DNA of 64,000 nt from Edaphobacter aggregans DSM 19364. Lineage in GTDB: Bacteria; Acidobacteriota; Terriglobia; Terriglobales; Acidobacteriaceae. Made by a program: the position numbers and the translations under genes. Under the pieces are notes generated by a model, which did not search any database, was not told where the DNA came from, and saw nothing but the letters and a program-made list of their open reading frames with translations. The stretch spans positions 62,001 to 126,000 of the forward strand of contig NZ_JQKI01000015.1 of assembly GCF_000745965.1 (NCBI RefSeq), given 5' to 3'. This document shows positions 44,081 through 53,515 of this stretch, piece after piece; the first letter of the stretch is position 1; each line of letters opens with the position of its first letter.

Positions 44081-44770
44081 TTAGTTGGGCTGGGGTTGCG
44101 GCTTGGCGGTTGAATCTGGAGGCGTTGTGGCTTCGGGCTTGGCGGGTTCGGTGGGTTGGGTTGCGGGTTTTGCCTCGGGTGCGGGGGCGGGCTTGGGCTG
44201 GGGTGGGGCGTCGGATTCGGAGACGAGTTCGATGTCGAAGATGAGGTCGGCCTTGGCGGGGATGACGGGCGGGCGGCCGGATTCGCCGTAGGCGAGCTGG
44301 TAGGGGATGAAGAGGCGGCGCTTGCCTCCGACCTGCATGCCCTCGAAGCCGGTGTCCCAGCCGGGGATGACCTGGCGGGCGCCGTAGGGGAAGACGATGG
44401 GGTCGCCGCCGGGGTGGTCGTGGGAGGAGTCGAACTTGGTGCCGTCGGTGAGCCAGCCGGTGTAGTGGACGGTGTAGAACTTGCGGGTCTTGGCAGGTTC
44501 GCCGGTGCCGACCTGGATGTCGATGTAGCGGAGGGCGTAGAGAGGCTTGGGCGTGCCCTCGACCTTGGGAATGTTGGGGGGATTGTCGGCGGGGTTGGCC
44601 TCGGGGGCTGCCGGGGCCGCCGCTGCGGGCTTCTTGGCAGCGGTGGTGGAGGCGGTTGTGTGGTGAGCGGGGGCCGGCTTCTTTGGCGGCGTCGTGGTGG
44701 TCTGGCCGGTGGTCTGAGCGGCGGCGCAGGCGGCGAGCAGGGAGAGTGAGAGCGAGGTGCGGAGGGTCAT
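44081..44770 (-). CDS. FKBP-type peptidyl-prolyl isomerase, exported
   Basis: 229 residues. A signal peptide (RTSLSLSLLAACAAAQ) is followed by a Thr/Pro/Ala-rich linker of ~55 residues. The FKBP domain (~80-185) has KFYTVHYTGWLTDGTKFDSS, VFPYGARQVIPGWDTGFEGMQVGGKRRLFIPYQLAYGE and DLIFDIELVS. A long Pro/Ala/Thr C-terminal tail follows. Likely a periplasmic folding helper. Third exported or cytoplasmic prolyl isomerase in the window. Confidence 0.92.
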   Translation of the reverse strand: MTLRTSLSLSLLAACAAAQTTGQTTTTPPKKPAPAHHTTASTTAAKKPAAAAPAAPEANPADNPPNIPKVEGTPKPLYALRYIDIQVGTGEPAKTRKFYTVHYTGWLTDGTKFDSSHDHPGGDPIVFPYGARQVIPGWDTGFEGMQVGGKRRLFIPYQLAYGESGRPPVIPAKADLIFDIELVSESDAPPQPKPAPAPEAKPATQPTEPAKPEATTPPDSTAKPQPQPN

Positions 44771-44844
44771 CTTGAGTCTTAGTGTAGGGCAGATTGGGGG
44801 AAGGAAGATACTGCGGGGTTGACCCGAAGGTGAAGGTGGCTCGA

Positions 44845-44886
44845 CGGGCGAGATGCGGGGATTCCTCGCTTCGCTCGGAATGACAC
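44845..44886. repeat. REP-like unit
   Basis: ACGGGCGAGATGCGGGGATTCCTC...GCTCGGAATGACAC between the FKBP gene and the terminator of the alginate-lyase-like gene. Confidence 0.55.
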
Positions 44887-44894
44887 TTCGTTAA

Positions 44895-44925
44895 ATAGAA
44901 ACAGGAGCCGGTTAGGGCTCCTGTT
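44895..44925 (-). terminator. Terminator of the alginate-lyase-like gene
   Basis: AACAGGAGCC (44900-44909) / GGCTCCTGTT (44916-44925) with a 6-base loop. On the minus strand the stem is followed by TTTCTATTT, 25 bases after the gene's stop. Confidence 0.8.
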
Positions 44926-44950
44926 CTGTGTGGTAGCGGGTGATGCAGGG

Positions 44951-47554
44951 TTATTTGCCTCCGGGGAGAGTGGCGCGGATGCTGCCGCTGAAGGTTCCTC
45001 CGGTGTAGGTTCCGGTGAAGCGTTCGACGGTGGCTGAGCCGGGGATGCCGGCGGAGGCGGGGAAGGTGATGACGGCGACTCCGAGCGAGCCAGCCTCGAT
45101 GTCACCGAGCCCGGAGGGCAGTGGGGTGCCGGTTGTACTGCCGAGCATGGCGGTGACGATCTGAACGTTTGGCGCGGTTGCGGTGCCGTTGTTCCTGACC
45201 AGCACGGTGGCCTGGTAGGAGCCATCGGGAAGCTGGGAGAGGATCGAGGTAGTGATGAGTTGAACGGTTCCCGGGTTGGCCGGGTTGCTGATGACGAGGT
45301 TGCAGAGCTGGACGAGGCCGACCTGCGAGATGGCGTCCCAGTGATCGAGGCTGGTGACACCGGACTGCTCGGAGCGGAACCCGTAGTTGGTGCCGATGGT
45401 GATCTCGCTCCCGCCAGCGGGGGTGACGTAGATGGAGTACTTGCGTGTGGCGACGTTGACGACGGCGCGGAAGTGATACTTGACGCCGGCGGCGTAGTTG
45501 ATGGTGGCGGCGGCGGCGAAGGCTCCGCCGTTGCGGGCGTCGATCTGACCAGTGGGGTTGAAGCGGCCGGCGATGGCGAGTCCGGTGAAGGCCGACTGCG
45601 GGCCGAAGGAGAGGCCGACGTTGGAGTTGTTGAGTGCGGTGGAGGGTGTGGCGTCCCACTCGGCGGTGAAGGTTCCGGTCTGGGTGGGGATGGTTCCGTT
45701 TATCCAGTTGTTGCCGAGCTGCTCGATGCAGGCTCCGCTGAGGGAGTTGATGATGAGCAGGGCGGGTGTGGTGTGGGTTACGGATCCGTCGGTGGCGGAG
45801 ATGGTGATGGGGTAGGCTCCGGGAGCGGTGGAGCCGAGGGTCTGGATGGTGAGGGTGGAGGTTGGGCTTCCGCTGCCGATGGTTGGCTGCGAGAAGGTCG
45901 CGGTGGCTCCGGCGGGCAGACCGCTGGCTACGCTGAGGGCGACGTTGCCGAGATAGCCATTGGACGTTGCAAAGTTGATGGCGAAGGCGGCCGGGTCTCC
46001 CGCCACCTTGGTGAGGAGCGAGGGGACTGCGGTGATGGTGTAGTCGGATGACGAGGAGTTGACGGTGAGGGTGAGCGGCAGCGTGAAGGTGAAGGTGCCG
46101 TTGTTGCCGAGTACGTTGATGGGATAGACGTCGGGAGCGGTGGTGCCGTTGGTGGTGATGGTGAGGGTGGTGGTGCCGGTTCCGGTGATCGTGGAGGGAT
46201 CGAAGGAGGGAGTGGCTCCTGAGGGCAGGCCGGTGACGTTAAAGCCGACGGAGGGGTTGGCGTCGCTGCCGGGGAGGACGTTGATGGTGAAGGTGGTGCT
46301 GTTGCCGGCACGGACGGCGGAGGCGGTTGAAAGAGCGCGCAGAAGGAAGGGCTGCAGGAAGGAGGCGTCGCCACCGTGCGAGAGGGTCTCGTAGACCATG
46401 ATGTGGTACTCGGTGGGATTGGGGAGCTGACGGATTACCTGATTGAGGTACTGAATGGTGAGGGGGAGATCGAGGCCCTGACGGTTGTGGTAGTTGTTGT
46501 AGCCGATCTCGTCGGTGGGATAGACCTGTAGAGCAACGGTGCCGTTGCAGACGTACGAGGGTACGGAGGTCGAGTTGGCGAGCTGATATTTGGCGTTGAA
46601 CTCAAGCGCTGACATGAGGCGGAGACGTGCGTTCGAGGTGACGTCGTTGTAGAGATCGACGCCCTGGATGGAGGCGGTCTCGGCGGCGTCGAGCGCGCCG
46701 GAGATTCCGTACTGGGCGTGGCCGAAGTCGCGGCAGGTCTCCTGGGAGATGCCGTCGACGCGATCGTCGTAGACGGGCTGGTTGTACCAGAAGGCGGTTC
46801 CGCGCGGGGAAGGAACGGGGGCGGGGCCGTCGGTGTGGTAGTAGAAGTAAGCGGGGATGCGCTGCTTCCAGTAGAGGACGCCCTTGTTGAAGGTGGCGAG
46901 GTCGTCGTTGAAGACGCCGATGTTGATCATGCCCTCGATCATGCTGATCTCCCAGTTTCCGTTGGAGGTCGAGCCGTTGATGATGCGAGGAAGGATGACT
47001 GTGGAGAGCATGGTCTTGAACTGCTGGATGTCGGCGTCGGCCCAGCCGGCGTTGGAGTAGCGGATAATTTCAGCGGCGCGGGGGAATTTTTCGCTGTCCC
47101 ATGCGGCCTGGAGGGGCTCGTTGGAGTTGGTGTAGCCCTTGAGGTTGTAGGCGTACTTATTGAGGATGGCGATGGCGTTGTTGGCGTATTGCTGGTTGCC
47201 TGTGATGTACCAAAGGAGGGTCTGGAGGTAGGCGGCGCTGGAGTCGTTGTCTGCGGCGGAGCAGCCGAAGTTGGGGTTGGAGGTGGGGCCACACTCGATG
47301 ATGCCGGTGGCGGGTGGGCCCTGGATCTGGTAGTTGAGCTGGCCAATATTGCTGTTCAGCGCCTTGAGATAGGCGGAGTAGAAGGGCTCGTTGTGCGCGG
47401 CGACCATGACCTTGACATAGTCGAGCTGAGCGCGTGAGACGAGGACTCCGGGGTGATTGAAGGGCTGGGTTTGTGCAGTGGCGGTGCGGAAGGCCCCGAG
47501 GGCGATCAGCGCAACTGCAAGGAATGTTGCAATAACTCTGCGAGAGACTCTCAT
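44951..47554 (-). CDS. Secreted alginate-lyase-like protein with Ig-like repeats
   Basis: 867 residues from ATG 47554. A signal peptide (RRVIATFLAVALIALGAFRTATAQ) precedes an alpha-helical alginate-lyase-type domain (about 28-400): HPGVLVSRAQLDYVKVMV, YLQTLLWYITGNQQYANNAI, ETCRDFGHAQYGISG and EIGYNNYHNRQGLDLP. Two or three Ig-like modules (~405-590) follow, with the repeated xGLPxGAT motif and 'TSTLTI' strands, then a C-terminal beta-rich part with a possible carbohydrate-binding role. It probably degrades an acidic polysaccharide; activity is inferred. A longer in-frame start exists but the signal peptide fixes this one. Confidence 0.8.
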   Translation of the reverse strand: MRVSRRVIATFLAVALIALGAFRTATAQTQPFNHPGVLVSRAQLDYVKVMVAAHNEPFYSAYLKALNSNIGQLNYQIQGPPATGIIECGPTSNPNFGCSAADNDSSAAYLQTLLWYITGNQQYANNAIAILNKYAYNLKGYTNSNEPLQAAWDSEKFPRAAEIIRYSNAGWADADIQQFKTMLSTVILPRIINGSTSNGNWEISMIEGMINIGVFNDDLATFNKGVLYWKQRIPAYFYYHTDGPAPVPSPRGTAFWYNQPVYDDRVDGISQETCRDFGHAQYGISGALDAAETASIQGVDLYNDVTSNARLRLMSALEFNAKYQLANSTSVPSYVCNGTVALQVYPTDEIGYNNYHNRQGLDLPLTIQYLNQVIRQLPNPTEYHIMVYETLSHGGDASFLQPFLLRALSTASAVRAGNSTTFTINVLPGSDANPSVGFNVTGLPSGATPSFDPSTITGTGTTTLTITTNGTTAPDVYPINVLGNNGTFTFTLPLTLTVNSSSSDYTITAVPSLLTKVAGDPAAFAINFATSNGYLGNVALSVASGLPAGATATFSQPTIGSGSPTSTLTIQTLGSTAPGAYPITISATDGSVTHTTPALLIINSLSGACIEQLGNNWINGTIPTQTGTFTAEWDATPSTALNNSNVGLSFGPQSAFTGLAIAGRFNPTGQIDARNGGAFAAAATINYAAGVKYHFRAVVNVATRKYSIYVTPAGGSEITIGTNYGFRSEQSGVTSLDHWDAISQVGLVQLCNLVISNPANPGTVQLITTSILSQLPDGSYQATVLVRNNGTATAPNVQIVTAMLGSTTGTPLPSGLGDIEAGSLGVAVITFPASAGIPGSATVERFTGTYTGGTFSGSIRATLPGGK

Positions 47555-47831
47555 TGGATCACTGCTCCTGTGTAGTGATGTGTTCACGGCTGTGCTGCCA
47601 GGCGAACGTCCGCGCGCGCCTGGCGATGTTGGCAGGCGGGAGGACACGGGGAGAAAGTCCTCAAGACAAACGTATGTCTTCAAAATTTTTTACTTATGTT
47701 CGTAGAGCGGATTAATTGCCGCCAGCCATTTAGCACGAGTGGGAGAACTGCTGTCAATACGAAAGCAGGAACGCGGCGGATTTTCACGGAACTGCTATAC
47801 GCGAGCTTGCGATTCCAACGATACGGCTTGT

Positions 47832-50207
47832 TTAGGTGGGGGTGCGGAGGAGGAGGTAGGTTCCGGCGATTCCGAAGAGGAGGTCGGGGGTCCAGGCGGC
47901 GAGGACGGCGGGGAGGGTGGCGACGTTGCCCATGGCCTGGAAGAGTCCGTCGACGACCCAGTAAGCGATGGCGAGGCCGATGGCGGTGGCGATTCCGGCA
48001 AGCGAGCCTCGTTTGCCCATGGAGAGCGCGAAGGGGATGGCGAGCATGGCCATGACGAGGGTGATGAGCGGGTAGGCGAGCTTGCGGTTGAGCTGCACGC
48101 TGAGGCGCTTGGTGTCGAAGCCGGATTGTTTTAGGTCGGTGATGTAGCGGGAGAGCTCGTTGTAGCTCATCTCCTGGGAGGGGCGGTCTTCCTTGACGAA
48201 GTAGGAGGGCTGCTCGTGGATCTCGGGGAAGGCGGTGAGGGTGAAGGGCTGGTAGGAGGCGATGGTCTCGCCGGAGAAGGTGCGCTGCCAGCCGTTCTCA
48301 AAGACCCACTGGCTGATGCGGTCGTTCCAGTGCGCGGAGGAGGCGAAGATGCGGCGCTCGAGGGCGAAGGTGGTGGGGTTGAACTCGAAGACGGTGAGGT
48401 TGGCGAAGACGTTTTTGCTGGCGTCGAAGAACTGGTAGTAGAAGATGCGCGCGGGGCTTCCGGTGGGGCCGGCCTGGCCGGAGATCCATTTGCGGTCGGG
48501 GCGGAGGAAGGTCTGGGCGGGCTTGTCCTTGATGACGGAGCGGAGGGCCTCCTGGCGGCGGTTGGCGGCGGGGAGGTAGAGCTCGTCGAAGGCGAAGAGG
48601 CCGCCGGCGATGAGCAGCGTGGTGATGAGAACCGGCGTGACGATGCGGTAGAGGCTGATGCCGGTGGCCTTCATCGCTGTGAGTTCGGACGAGCGGCCGA
48701 GCGCGCCGAAGGTGATGAGCACGGCGACGAGGCAGCAGAGCGGAGTGACGTTGTAGAGGATGAAGGGGATGAGGTTGATGAGGTAGTCGCCGACGGTGAC
48801 GAGGGGAGTGCGGTTGCGAATGATGTCGCCGATGAGTTCGAAGAAGGTGAAGATGATGAAGAGGGTGGAGAACGACATGAGCACCATGGCGAAGTTGGTG
48901 GCGTACTCGCGCATGACGTAGTCGTCGAGCAGGAGAGGGAACTGGATATTGAAGGTGCTGCGGAAGCGGCGCAGGATGGTGGCGATGTCGAGGTTGCCGT
49001 TGCCGGCGGCGGCGATCTTGCGGCCGCGGGTGAGGCGGGCGAGGAGCTTGTTGATCCCGACGCCGATGGAGGAGATGAGTCCGAGGGCGATGCCTCCGCG
49101 CGACATCTGGTAGAGGAGGAGGGCACCGGCGGCGGCGAAGAGGAGGTTGGCTCCCCAGACGCCGAGGACGGGGGAGAGCTTGCCGTTTTTGGCGAAGGCG
49201 ATTCCGATCTGCGAGAGGAAGTAGTAGATGAAGACGAGGACGATGGTGAGGACGAAGCCAGTGGACTTGCCTCCGCGCTTGGAGGCGATGCCGAGCGGCA
49301 CGCCGATGAGCATGAGGACGAGGCAGGCGAAGGGATAGGAGAAGCGCCGGTTGAACTCGATGCGATAGAGGCGTGAGGTGTGGCCGGGGATGTCGCTATC
49401 GGGCGCGTTGCCGAGGCGCCAGAGCGTGGAGAGCGGGAGCGCGAGGATAGGCGTGTCCGAGCGGCCGAGGTGAGGGTCCTGCTGCTCGCCGGTCTGGATG
49501 GGGAGGTCGGTGGAGGCGAAGGTGGAGATGTTGTACTGATTGGCGTCGGTTGGCGAGGTCTGGTGCTGGCCTCCGTTGAGCAGATGGAGACGTATGGTCT
49601 GCTCGTCGCCGTTGACGACGACGGCCTGGTCGGCGGTGGTGATGTTGGGGCTGGCGGGCTGAGTAAGATCGGCGAGGAAGACGTGGTGCCAGAGGGCGGC
49701 TCCGGCGGCGGGGCGGACGTCCTGGATGTAGAGGACGTAGTTGCGGAAGTCCTCGTAGAAGACGCGGGGCTGGACTTCGAAGGAGGCCTGTGAAGTTTTT
49801 AAAGATTGTTCGAGCGCGAGCGTGGCGGCGGCGGAGCGCGGTGCGAGGTAGAGAGAGTTGAAGAGGCCGAGCAGGACACCGACGCCGGAGACGATGGAGA
49901 TGATACGGACGAAGTCGAGGGCTCCCATGCCTGAGGCGCGCATGGCGGTGATCTCGGAGTCGGCGGCGAGGCGGGAGAGGCCAAGGAGGATGCCGACGAG
50001 CACGGCCATGGGGATGGTGACGATGAGGAAGTTGGGGAGGAGATAGGCGAAGATTTTGAGGACGTCGGTGAGGGAAGCGGAGTCGCGGACGACGAGCTCG
50101 ATGATGTGGCCGAGGTCGCGCATGAAGAGCACGAAGGTGAAGAGGGCACCGCCAAGCAGGGCGTGGGAGGTGACTTCGCGGAGGATGTAGCGGGTGAAGA
50201 TGCGCAT
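47832..50207 (-). CDS. LptF-LptG fusion, lipopolysaccharide export permease
   Basis: 791 residues containing two permease halves in one chain. The first (about 1-375: RIFTRYILREV, FMRDLGHIIELVV, PRSAAATLALEQ, FNRRFSYPFACLVLMLIGVPLGIA) and the second (about 425-790: LLDDYVMREYATNFAM, ELIGDIIRNR, LYLPAANRRQEAL, LNRKLAYPLITLVMAMLAIPFAL) each have the YjgP/YjgQ plan of six membrane helices around a periplasmic jellyroll. LptF and LptG normally form the LptB2FG transporter that lifts LPS from the inner membrane. Start uncertain: ATG 50207 begins the first conserved helix; a TTG at 50303 is upstream. Confidence 0.9.
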   Translation of the reverse strand: MRIFTRYILREVTSHALLGGALFTFVLFMRDLGHIIELVVRDSASLTDVLKIFAYLLPNFLIVTIPMAVLVGILLGLSRLAADSEITAMRASGMGALDFVRIISIVSGVGVLLGLFNSLYLAPRSAAATLALEQSLKTSQASFEVQPRVFYEDFRNYVLYIQDVRPAAGAALWHHVFLADLTQPASPNITTADQAVVVNGDEQTIRLHLLNGGQHQTSPTDANQYNISTFASTDLPIQTGEQQDPHLGRSDTPILALPLSTLWRLGNAPDSDIPGHTSRLYRIEFNRRFSYPFACLVLMLIGVPLGIASKRGGKSTGFVLTIVLVFIYYFLSQIGIAFAKNGKLSPVLGVWGANLLFAAAGALLLYQMSRGGIALGLISSIGVGINKLLARLTRGRKIAAAGNGNLDIATILRRFRSTFNIQFPLLLDDYVMREYATNFAMVLMSFSTLFIIFTFFELIGDIIRNRTPLVTVGDYLINLIPFILYNVTPLCCLVAVLITFGALGRSSELTAMKATGISLYRIVTPVLITTLLIAGGLFAFDELYLPAANRRQEALRSVIKDKPAQTFLRPDRKWISGQAGPTGSPARIFYYQFFDASKNVFANLTVFEFNPTTFALERRIFASSAHWNDRISQWVFENGWQRTFSGETIASYQPFTLTAFPEIHEQPSYFVKEDRPSQEMSYNELSRYITDLKQSGFDTKRLSVQLNRKLAYPLITLVMAMLAIPFALSMGKRGSLAGIATAIGLAIAYWVVDGLFQAMGNVATLPAVLAAWTPDLLFGIAGTYLLLRTPT

Positions 50208-50321
50208 GCCGGTGGGGATTTGTAGCCCTCGCTTGAGTTTATCGCGAAGGGCAGGAATGAGATGCGCGGGAAGCGAGTAGTGAGTCTCAAAACTTCCGGC
50301 CAAGCTGAGTGAATTTGCTGC

Positions 50322-50417
50322 ACGGGCAAAATGCAGGTCCCATTCGGCTTTGCTCAGGGCAGGCTCTTCGACTTCGTAACTCGCAAAAGACGAGAGTTAC
50401 TTCGCTCAGGATGACAG
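50322..50417. repeat. REP-like repeat, long form
   Basis: GGGCAAAATGCAGGTCCC...CTCAGGATGACAG with two nested palindromes (e.g. AACTCGC...GCGAGTT-like arms around AAAAGACGAGAGTT). Lies between the LptFG and ADOP genes. Confidence 0.55.
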
Positions 50418-50438
50418 TTTTGTTTTCGCGGCTGAAGG

Positions 50439-53087
50439 CTATTCGGCTCGGAGAGCTTCGACGGGATTGATGGAGGCGGCGCGATGCGCGGGGATGTAGC
50501 TGGCGATGAGCGCGGCTGCTGCGAGGACGATGGCGACGAGGGCCAGGGTGGAGAAGTCCCAGGTGCGGATCTGGAAGAGGATGCCGCGGAGGAGCGTGGA
50601 GGTAAGCAAGGCGCAGAGGATTCCGGCGGTGATTCCGAGCGCGGTGAGGACGCCGGCTTCGCGGAGTATGAGCTGGTAGACGGTGGCTCGCTGAGCGCCG
50701 AGGGCCATGCGGACTCCGATCTCGCGGGTGCGCTGCGAGACGGAGTAGGCGATGACGCCGTAGAGGCCGATGACGCCGAGGAGGAGAGCGAGCGCAGCGA
50801 AGCCTCCAACGAGCCAGGCGGCGGAGCGGTGCAGGTAGGCGGTCTGCGAGTCGTCGATGCGCTGCTGCATGGTCAGCTCATTGAAGGTGCCGATGCCGGG
50901 ATCGACCTGATGGACGGCGGTGCTGAGAGACGGCAGGATGGACTTCGGATCGCCGGAGGTGCGGACGACGAGAGCGAAGAAGGAGTCGGCGTCCTGATTA
51001 TGAGCCTTGTACTCAGCGGGCCAGATCTCTTCGTCGAGGGAGCTCTCGCGGACGTTGTCCACGATGCCGACGATCTCCTTGATGGAGTCGGGAGCGAGAT
51101 CGCCATTGCCGTATTTTTTGCCGATAGGATCTTCGCCGGGGAAGTATTTATCGGCGAAGGCCTTGTTGATAACGGTTACTCGGGGTCTGGTGGCGTCATC
51201 CTGCTGTGTCAAGAGACGGCCTCGAAGGAGCCGTGCCTGGAGGGTTTTGAAATAGTCTGAGCTGACTTCGCGCTCGTTGACCTCGTTATGTTCTCCGTGA
51301 AAGGGATGGCCAACGACGCGAATCCAGTCGGTGTTGCCGTTTCCGCTTACGGGAAGCGTGCTGGTGATGGCTACCGAGGTGGCGCCGGGAAGGGTGGCGA
51401 CGCGATCGATGATCTTGTGAGCGGCGGTAACGACGAGCTCGTCCTTGTTGTACGTGGTGGTCGGAAGCGAGACGAAGAGTGTGGCGAGGTTGCCGGGCTC
51501 GAAGGCGAGATCGACGTGGAGAAGGCGGTAGAAGCTTTTCCCGAGGAGGCCGGCGCCGACGAGCAGCACGACGGCGATGGTGAGCTCGAGGACGACGAGG
51601 TTGGCTCCGAGACGACGCCAGAGGGTACCGGCAGAGGCGCGGTCGCCGTCGTTGAGGGCCTCGCGCATGGCTGCTGTGGGGAGGCGAAGGATCGGGGTGA
51701 GCGAGAAGATAGCTGCTGAGAGAAGTGCGATGGCGGCCGTGAAGCCGAGAACGTGTGTGTTGAGGCCGTGGTTGGAGAGATACGGCATGCTGGAGAGCAT
51801 GTCTTTGGAGACGAGGCCGAGCAGGAGGCGCATGGCGAGGACTCCTGAGGCGAGGCCGGCGAAGGTGCCTGCAGCGACGAGGACTAAACCTTCGGTGATG
51901 AACTGACGGATGAGACGTGACGGTGTGGCTCCCAGGGCGCCGCGGACGGCGAACTCGCGGCGGCGGCTCTCAGAGCGGACAAGCAAGAGGCTGGCGACGT
52001 TGACGCAGGCGATGACGAGTAGAAGGCAGGCGCCGGCGAGGAGAACGAGAAGGATTGGGCGGATGGTGCCGACGATGAGTTCGGAGAGTGAGCCGATATG
52101 TGCGCCCTGATCGCGATTGCTGCCGGGGTACTGGATCTCAAGCTGCTTGGCGATGGCGGCCATCTCGGTCTGCGCGGCGTCGAGAGAGACGCCGTCTTTG
52201 AGGCGGCCGATAGCGAAGAGATTATGGCAGCTGCGTCGCTTCTCACAGCTGGTGAGTTCGTGGATGGTGGTCCAGAACTCAGCGCTGCCGCGAGGTGGGA
52301 AGAGAAAGTCGTTGGGGAGGACTCCGATGATCGTGGTCGGGGTGCCGCTGAGGGTGATGGTCTCTCCGATTACGTCTTTGCGTCCGCCGAAGCGGCGCTG
52401 CCAGGTGCCGTAGGTCAGGATAGTGGTTGCAGGGGCGTTGGGCTGATCTTCTCCGGCGTGGAAGTCGCGGCCGATCACAGGCTGGATGCCGAGGGTGCGG
52501 AAGAAGCCGTCGGTGACGCGCGCGGCGGGGACGGGTTCGACCCCGGAGGGAGTGCGGAGAAGGAAGCCGCCGCCGGTGTAGGCCTCCATCGAGGAGAAGA
52601 CTTTGTTCATGCGCTGCCAATCGCGGAAGTCCTGGTAGGAGATGTTGGAGCGCGGGAAGGCGACTCCGCGCTCGGCGACGTCGGCGAGGCGTGTGGGATC
52701 AGCGTAAGGCAGAGGCTTGATGAGGGCAGCGTCGACGAAGGCAAAGATGGCGATGCTGGCTCCGATACCGAGCGCAAGCATGAGAATGGCTGTTGCGGTG
52801 AAGCCTGGGGAGCGGCGCAGCTGGCGCAGGGCGTAGCGGATGTCCTGGAGCGTGGTCTCGAGGATGGGGAAGGTGTGAATCTCGCGGTGGGCTTGCTTGG
52901 TGTGCTCGATGCCGCCAAGCTTGAGGATGGCGCTCCGGCGGGCTTCCTCCGGAGTCATGCCGGCGCGCAGGTTGTCGTCGATGTGAAGCTGGAGGTGGCT
53001 CTCGAGCTCAGAGGAGAACTCCTGCTCCTGTTGCTGGGTTGGGACGATGCCGGCGAGTCTGCGAAGCCGTGCGCGAAGACGATTCAT
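50439..53087 (-). CDS. ABC transporter permease, ADOP (MacB-like) family
   Basis: 882 residues from ATG 53087. An N-terminal soluble helical piece (EQEFSSELESHLQLHIDDNL, the 'permease prefix' domain) is followed by two MacB-type units, each with a periplasmic core domain and FtsX-like helices: GFTATAILMLALGIGASIAIFAFV, SLLLVRSESRRREFAVRGALGA, and REIGVRMALGAQRATVYQLILREAGVL ending ASINPVEALRAE. These acidobacterial permeases usually lack an adjacent ATPase. The start overlaps the PadR stop by 4 bases (ATGA), so PadR probably regulates it. Confidence 0.9.
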   Translation of the reverse strand: MNRLRARLRRLAGIVPTQQQEQEFSSELESHLQLHIDDNLRAGMTPEEARRSAILKLGGIEHTKQAHREIHTFPILETTLQDIRYALRQLRRSPGFTATAILMLALGIGASIAIFAFVDAALIKPLPYADPTRLADVAERGVAFPRSNISYQDFRDWQRMNKVFSSMEAYTGGGFLLRTPSGVEPVPAARVTDGFFRTLGIQPVIGRDFHAGEDQPNAPATTILTYGTWQRRFGGRKDVIGETITLSGTPTTIIGVLPNDFLFPPRGSAEFWTTIHELTSCEKRRSCHNLFAIGRLKDGVSLDAAQTEMAAIAKQLEIQYPGSNRDQGAHIGSLSELIVGTIRPILLVLLAGACLLLVIACVNVASLLLVRSESRRREFAVRGALGATPSRLIRQFITEGLVLVAAGTFAGLASGVLAMRLLLGLVSKDMLSSMPYLSNHGLNTHVLGFTAAIALLSAAIFSLTPILRLPTAAMREALNDGDRASAGTLWRRLGANLVVLELTIAVVLLVGAGLLGKSFYRLLHVDLAFEPGNLATLFVSLPTTTYNKDELVVTAAHKIIDRVATLPGATSVAITSTLPVSGNGNTDWIRVVGHPFHGEHNEVNEREVSSDYFKTLQARLLRGRLLTQQDDATRPRVTVINKAFADKYFPGEDPIGKKYGNGDLAPDSIKEIVGIVDNVRESSLDEEIWPAEYKAHNQDADSFFALVVRTSGDPKSILPSLSTAVHQVDPGIGTFNELTMQQRIDDSQTAYLHRSAAWLVGGFAALALLLGVIGLYGVIAYSVSQRTREIGVRMALGAQRATVYQLILREAGVLTALGITAGILCALLTSTLLRGILFQIRTWDFSTLALVAIVLAAAALIASYIPAHRAASINPVEALRAE

Positions 53088-53428
53088 GAGGCGTCCTCCG
53101 ACGGTGCGAGAAAGCGGGCGAGGATGGCGGTGGTCTGTTCCCAGGAGCGGGCCTCTTTGTGCAGGAGGTGGCGGCCGGCGCGGGTGAGGGAGTAGAACTT
53201 TGCGCGGCGGTTGTTCTCCGACTGGCCCCACTCGGAGGCGATGGCTCCCTCCTGCTCGAGGCGGAGGAGCGCGGGGTAGAGGGTGCCGTAGTTGAGCGAG
53301 AGCAGATCGCCGCTGGTCTGCTCGATGCGGCGGGCGATGCCGTAGCCGTGAAGCGGTCCCATGGACTCGATGGTCTTGAGGACCATCAGTGCTAGTGTGC
53401 CTTGCCAAACGTCGGTTTTGTCGCCCAT
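53084..53428 (-). CDS. PadR-family transcriptional regulator
   Basis: 114 residues. Winged-helix PadR pattern: GTLALMVLKTIESMGPLHGYGIARRIEQTS, LLSLNYGTLYPALLRLEQEGAIASEW, RAKFYSLTRAGRHLL, and a short C-terminal helix. It belongs to the short PadR group that accompanies ADOP permeases in Acidobacteria. Translationally coupled to the permease; possible self-complementary TGGCAATAG/CTATTGCCA-like sequence occurs upstream around 53429-53490. Confidence 0.93.
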   Translation of the reverse strand: MGDKTDVWQGTLALMVLKTIESMGPLHGYGIARRIEQTSGDLLSLNYGTLYPALLRLEQEGAIASEWGQSENNRRAKFYSLTRAGRHLLHKEARSWEQTTAILARFLAPSEDAS

Positions 53429-53515
53429 TTGCCACTCCTATTGTCTTGCCATAGGAGTATGGGCGGTTTTGTATGGGATGGCAATAGGAGAAGATAAAAT
53501 TGTGACGAATGGCGG

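Noticed and set aside
48216-49376. A 386-codon frame opposite the LptFG gene, very rich in Glu, Gly, Val and Asp
   Set aside because: The composition is the mirror of the true gene; no domain is recognisable.
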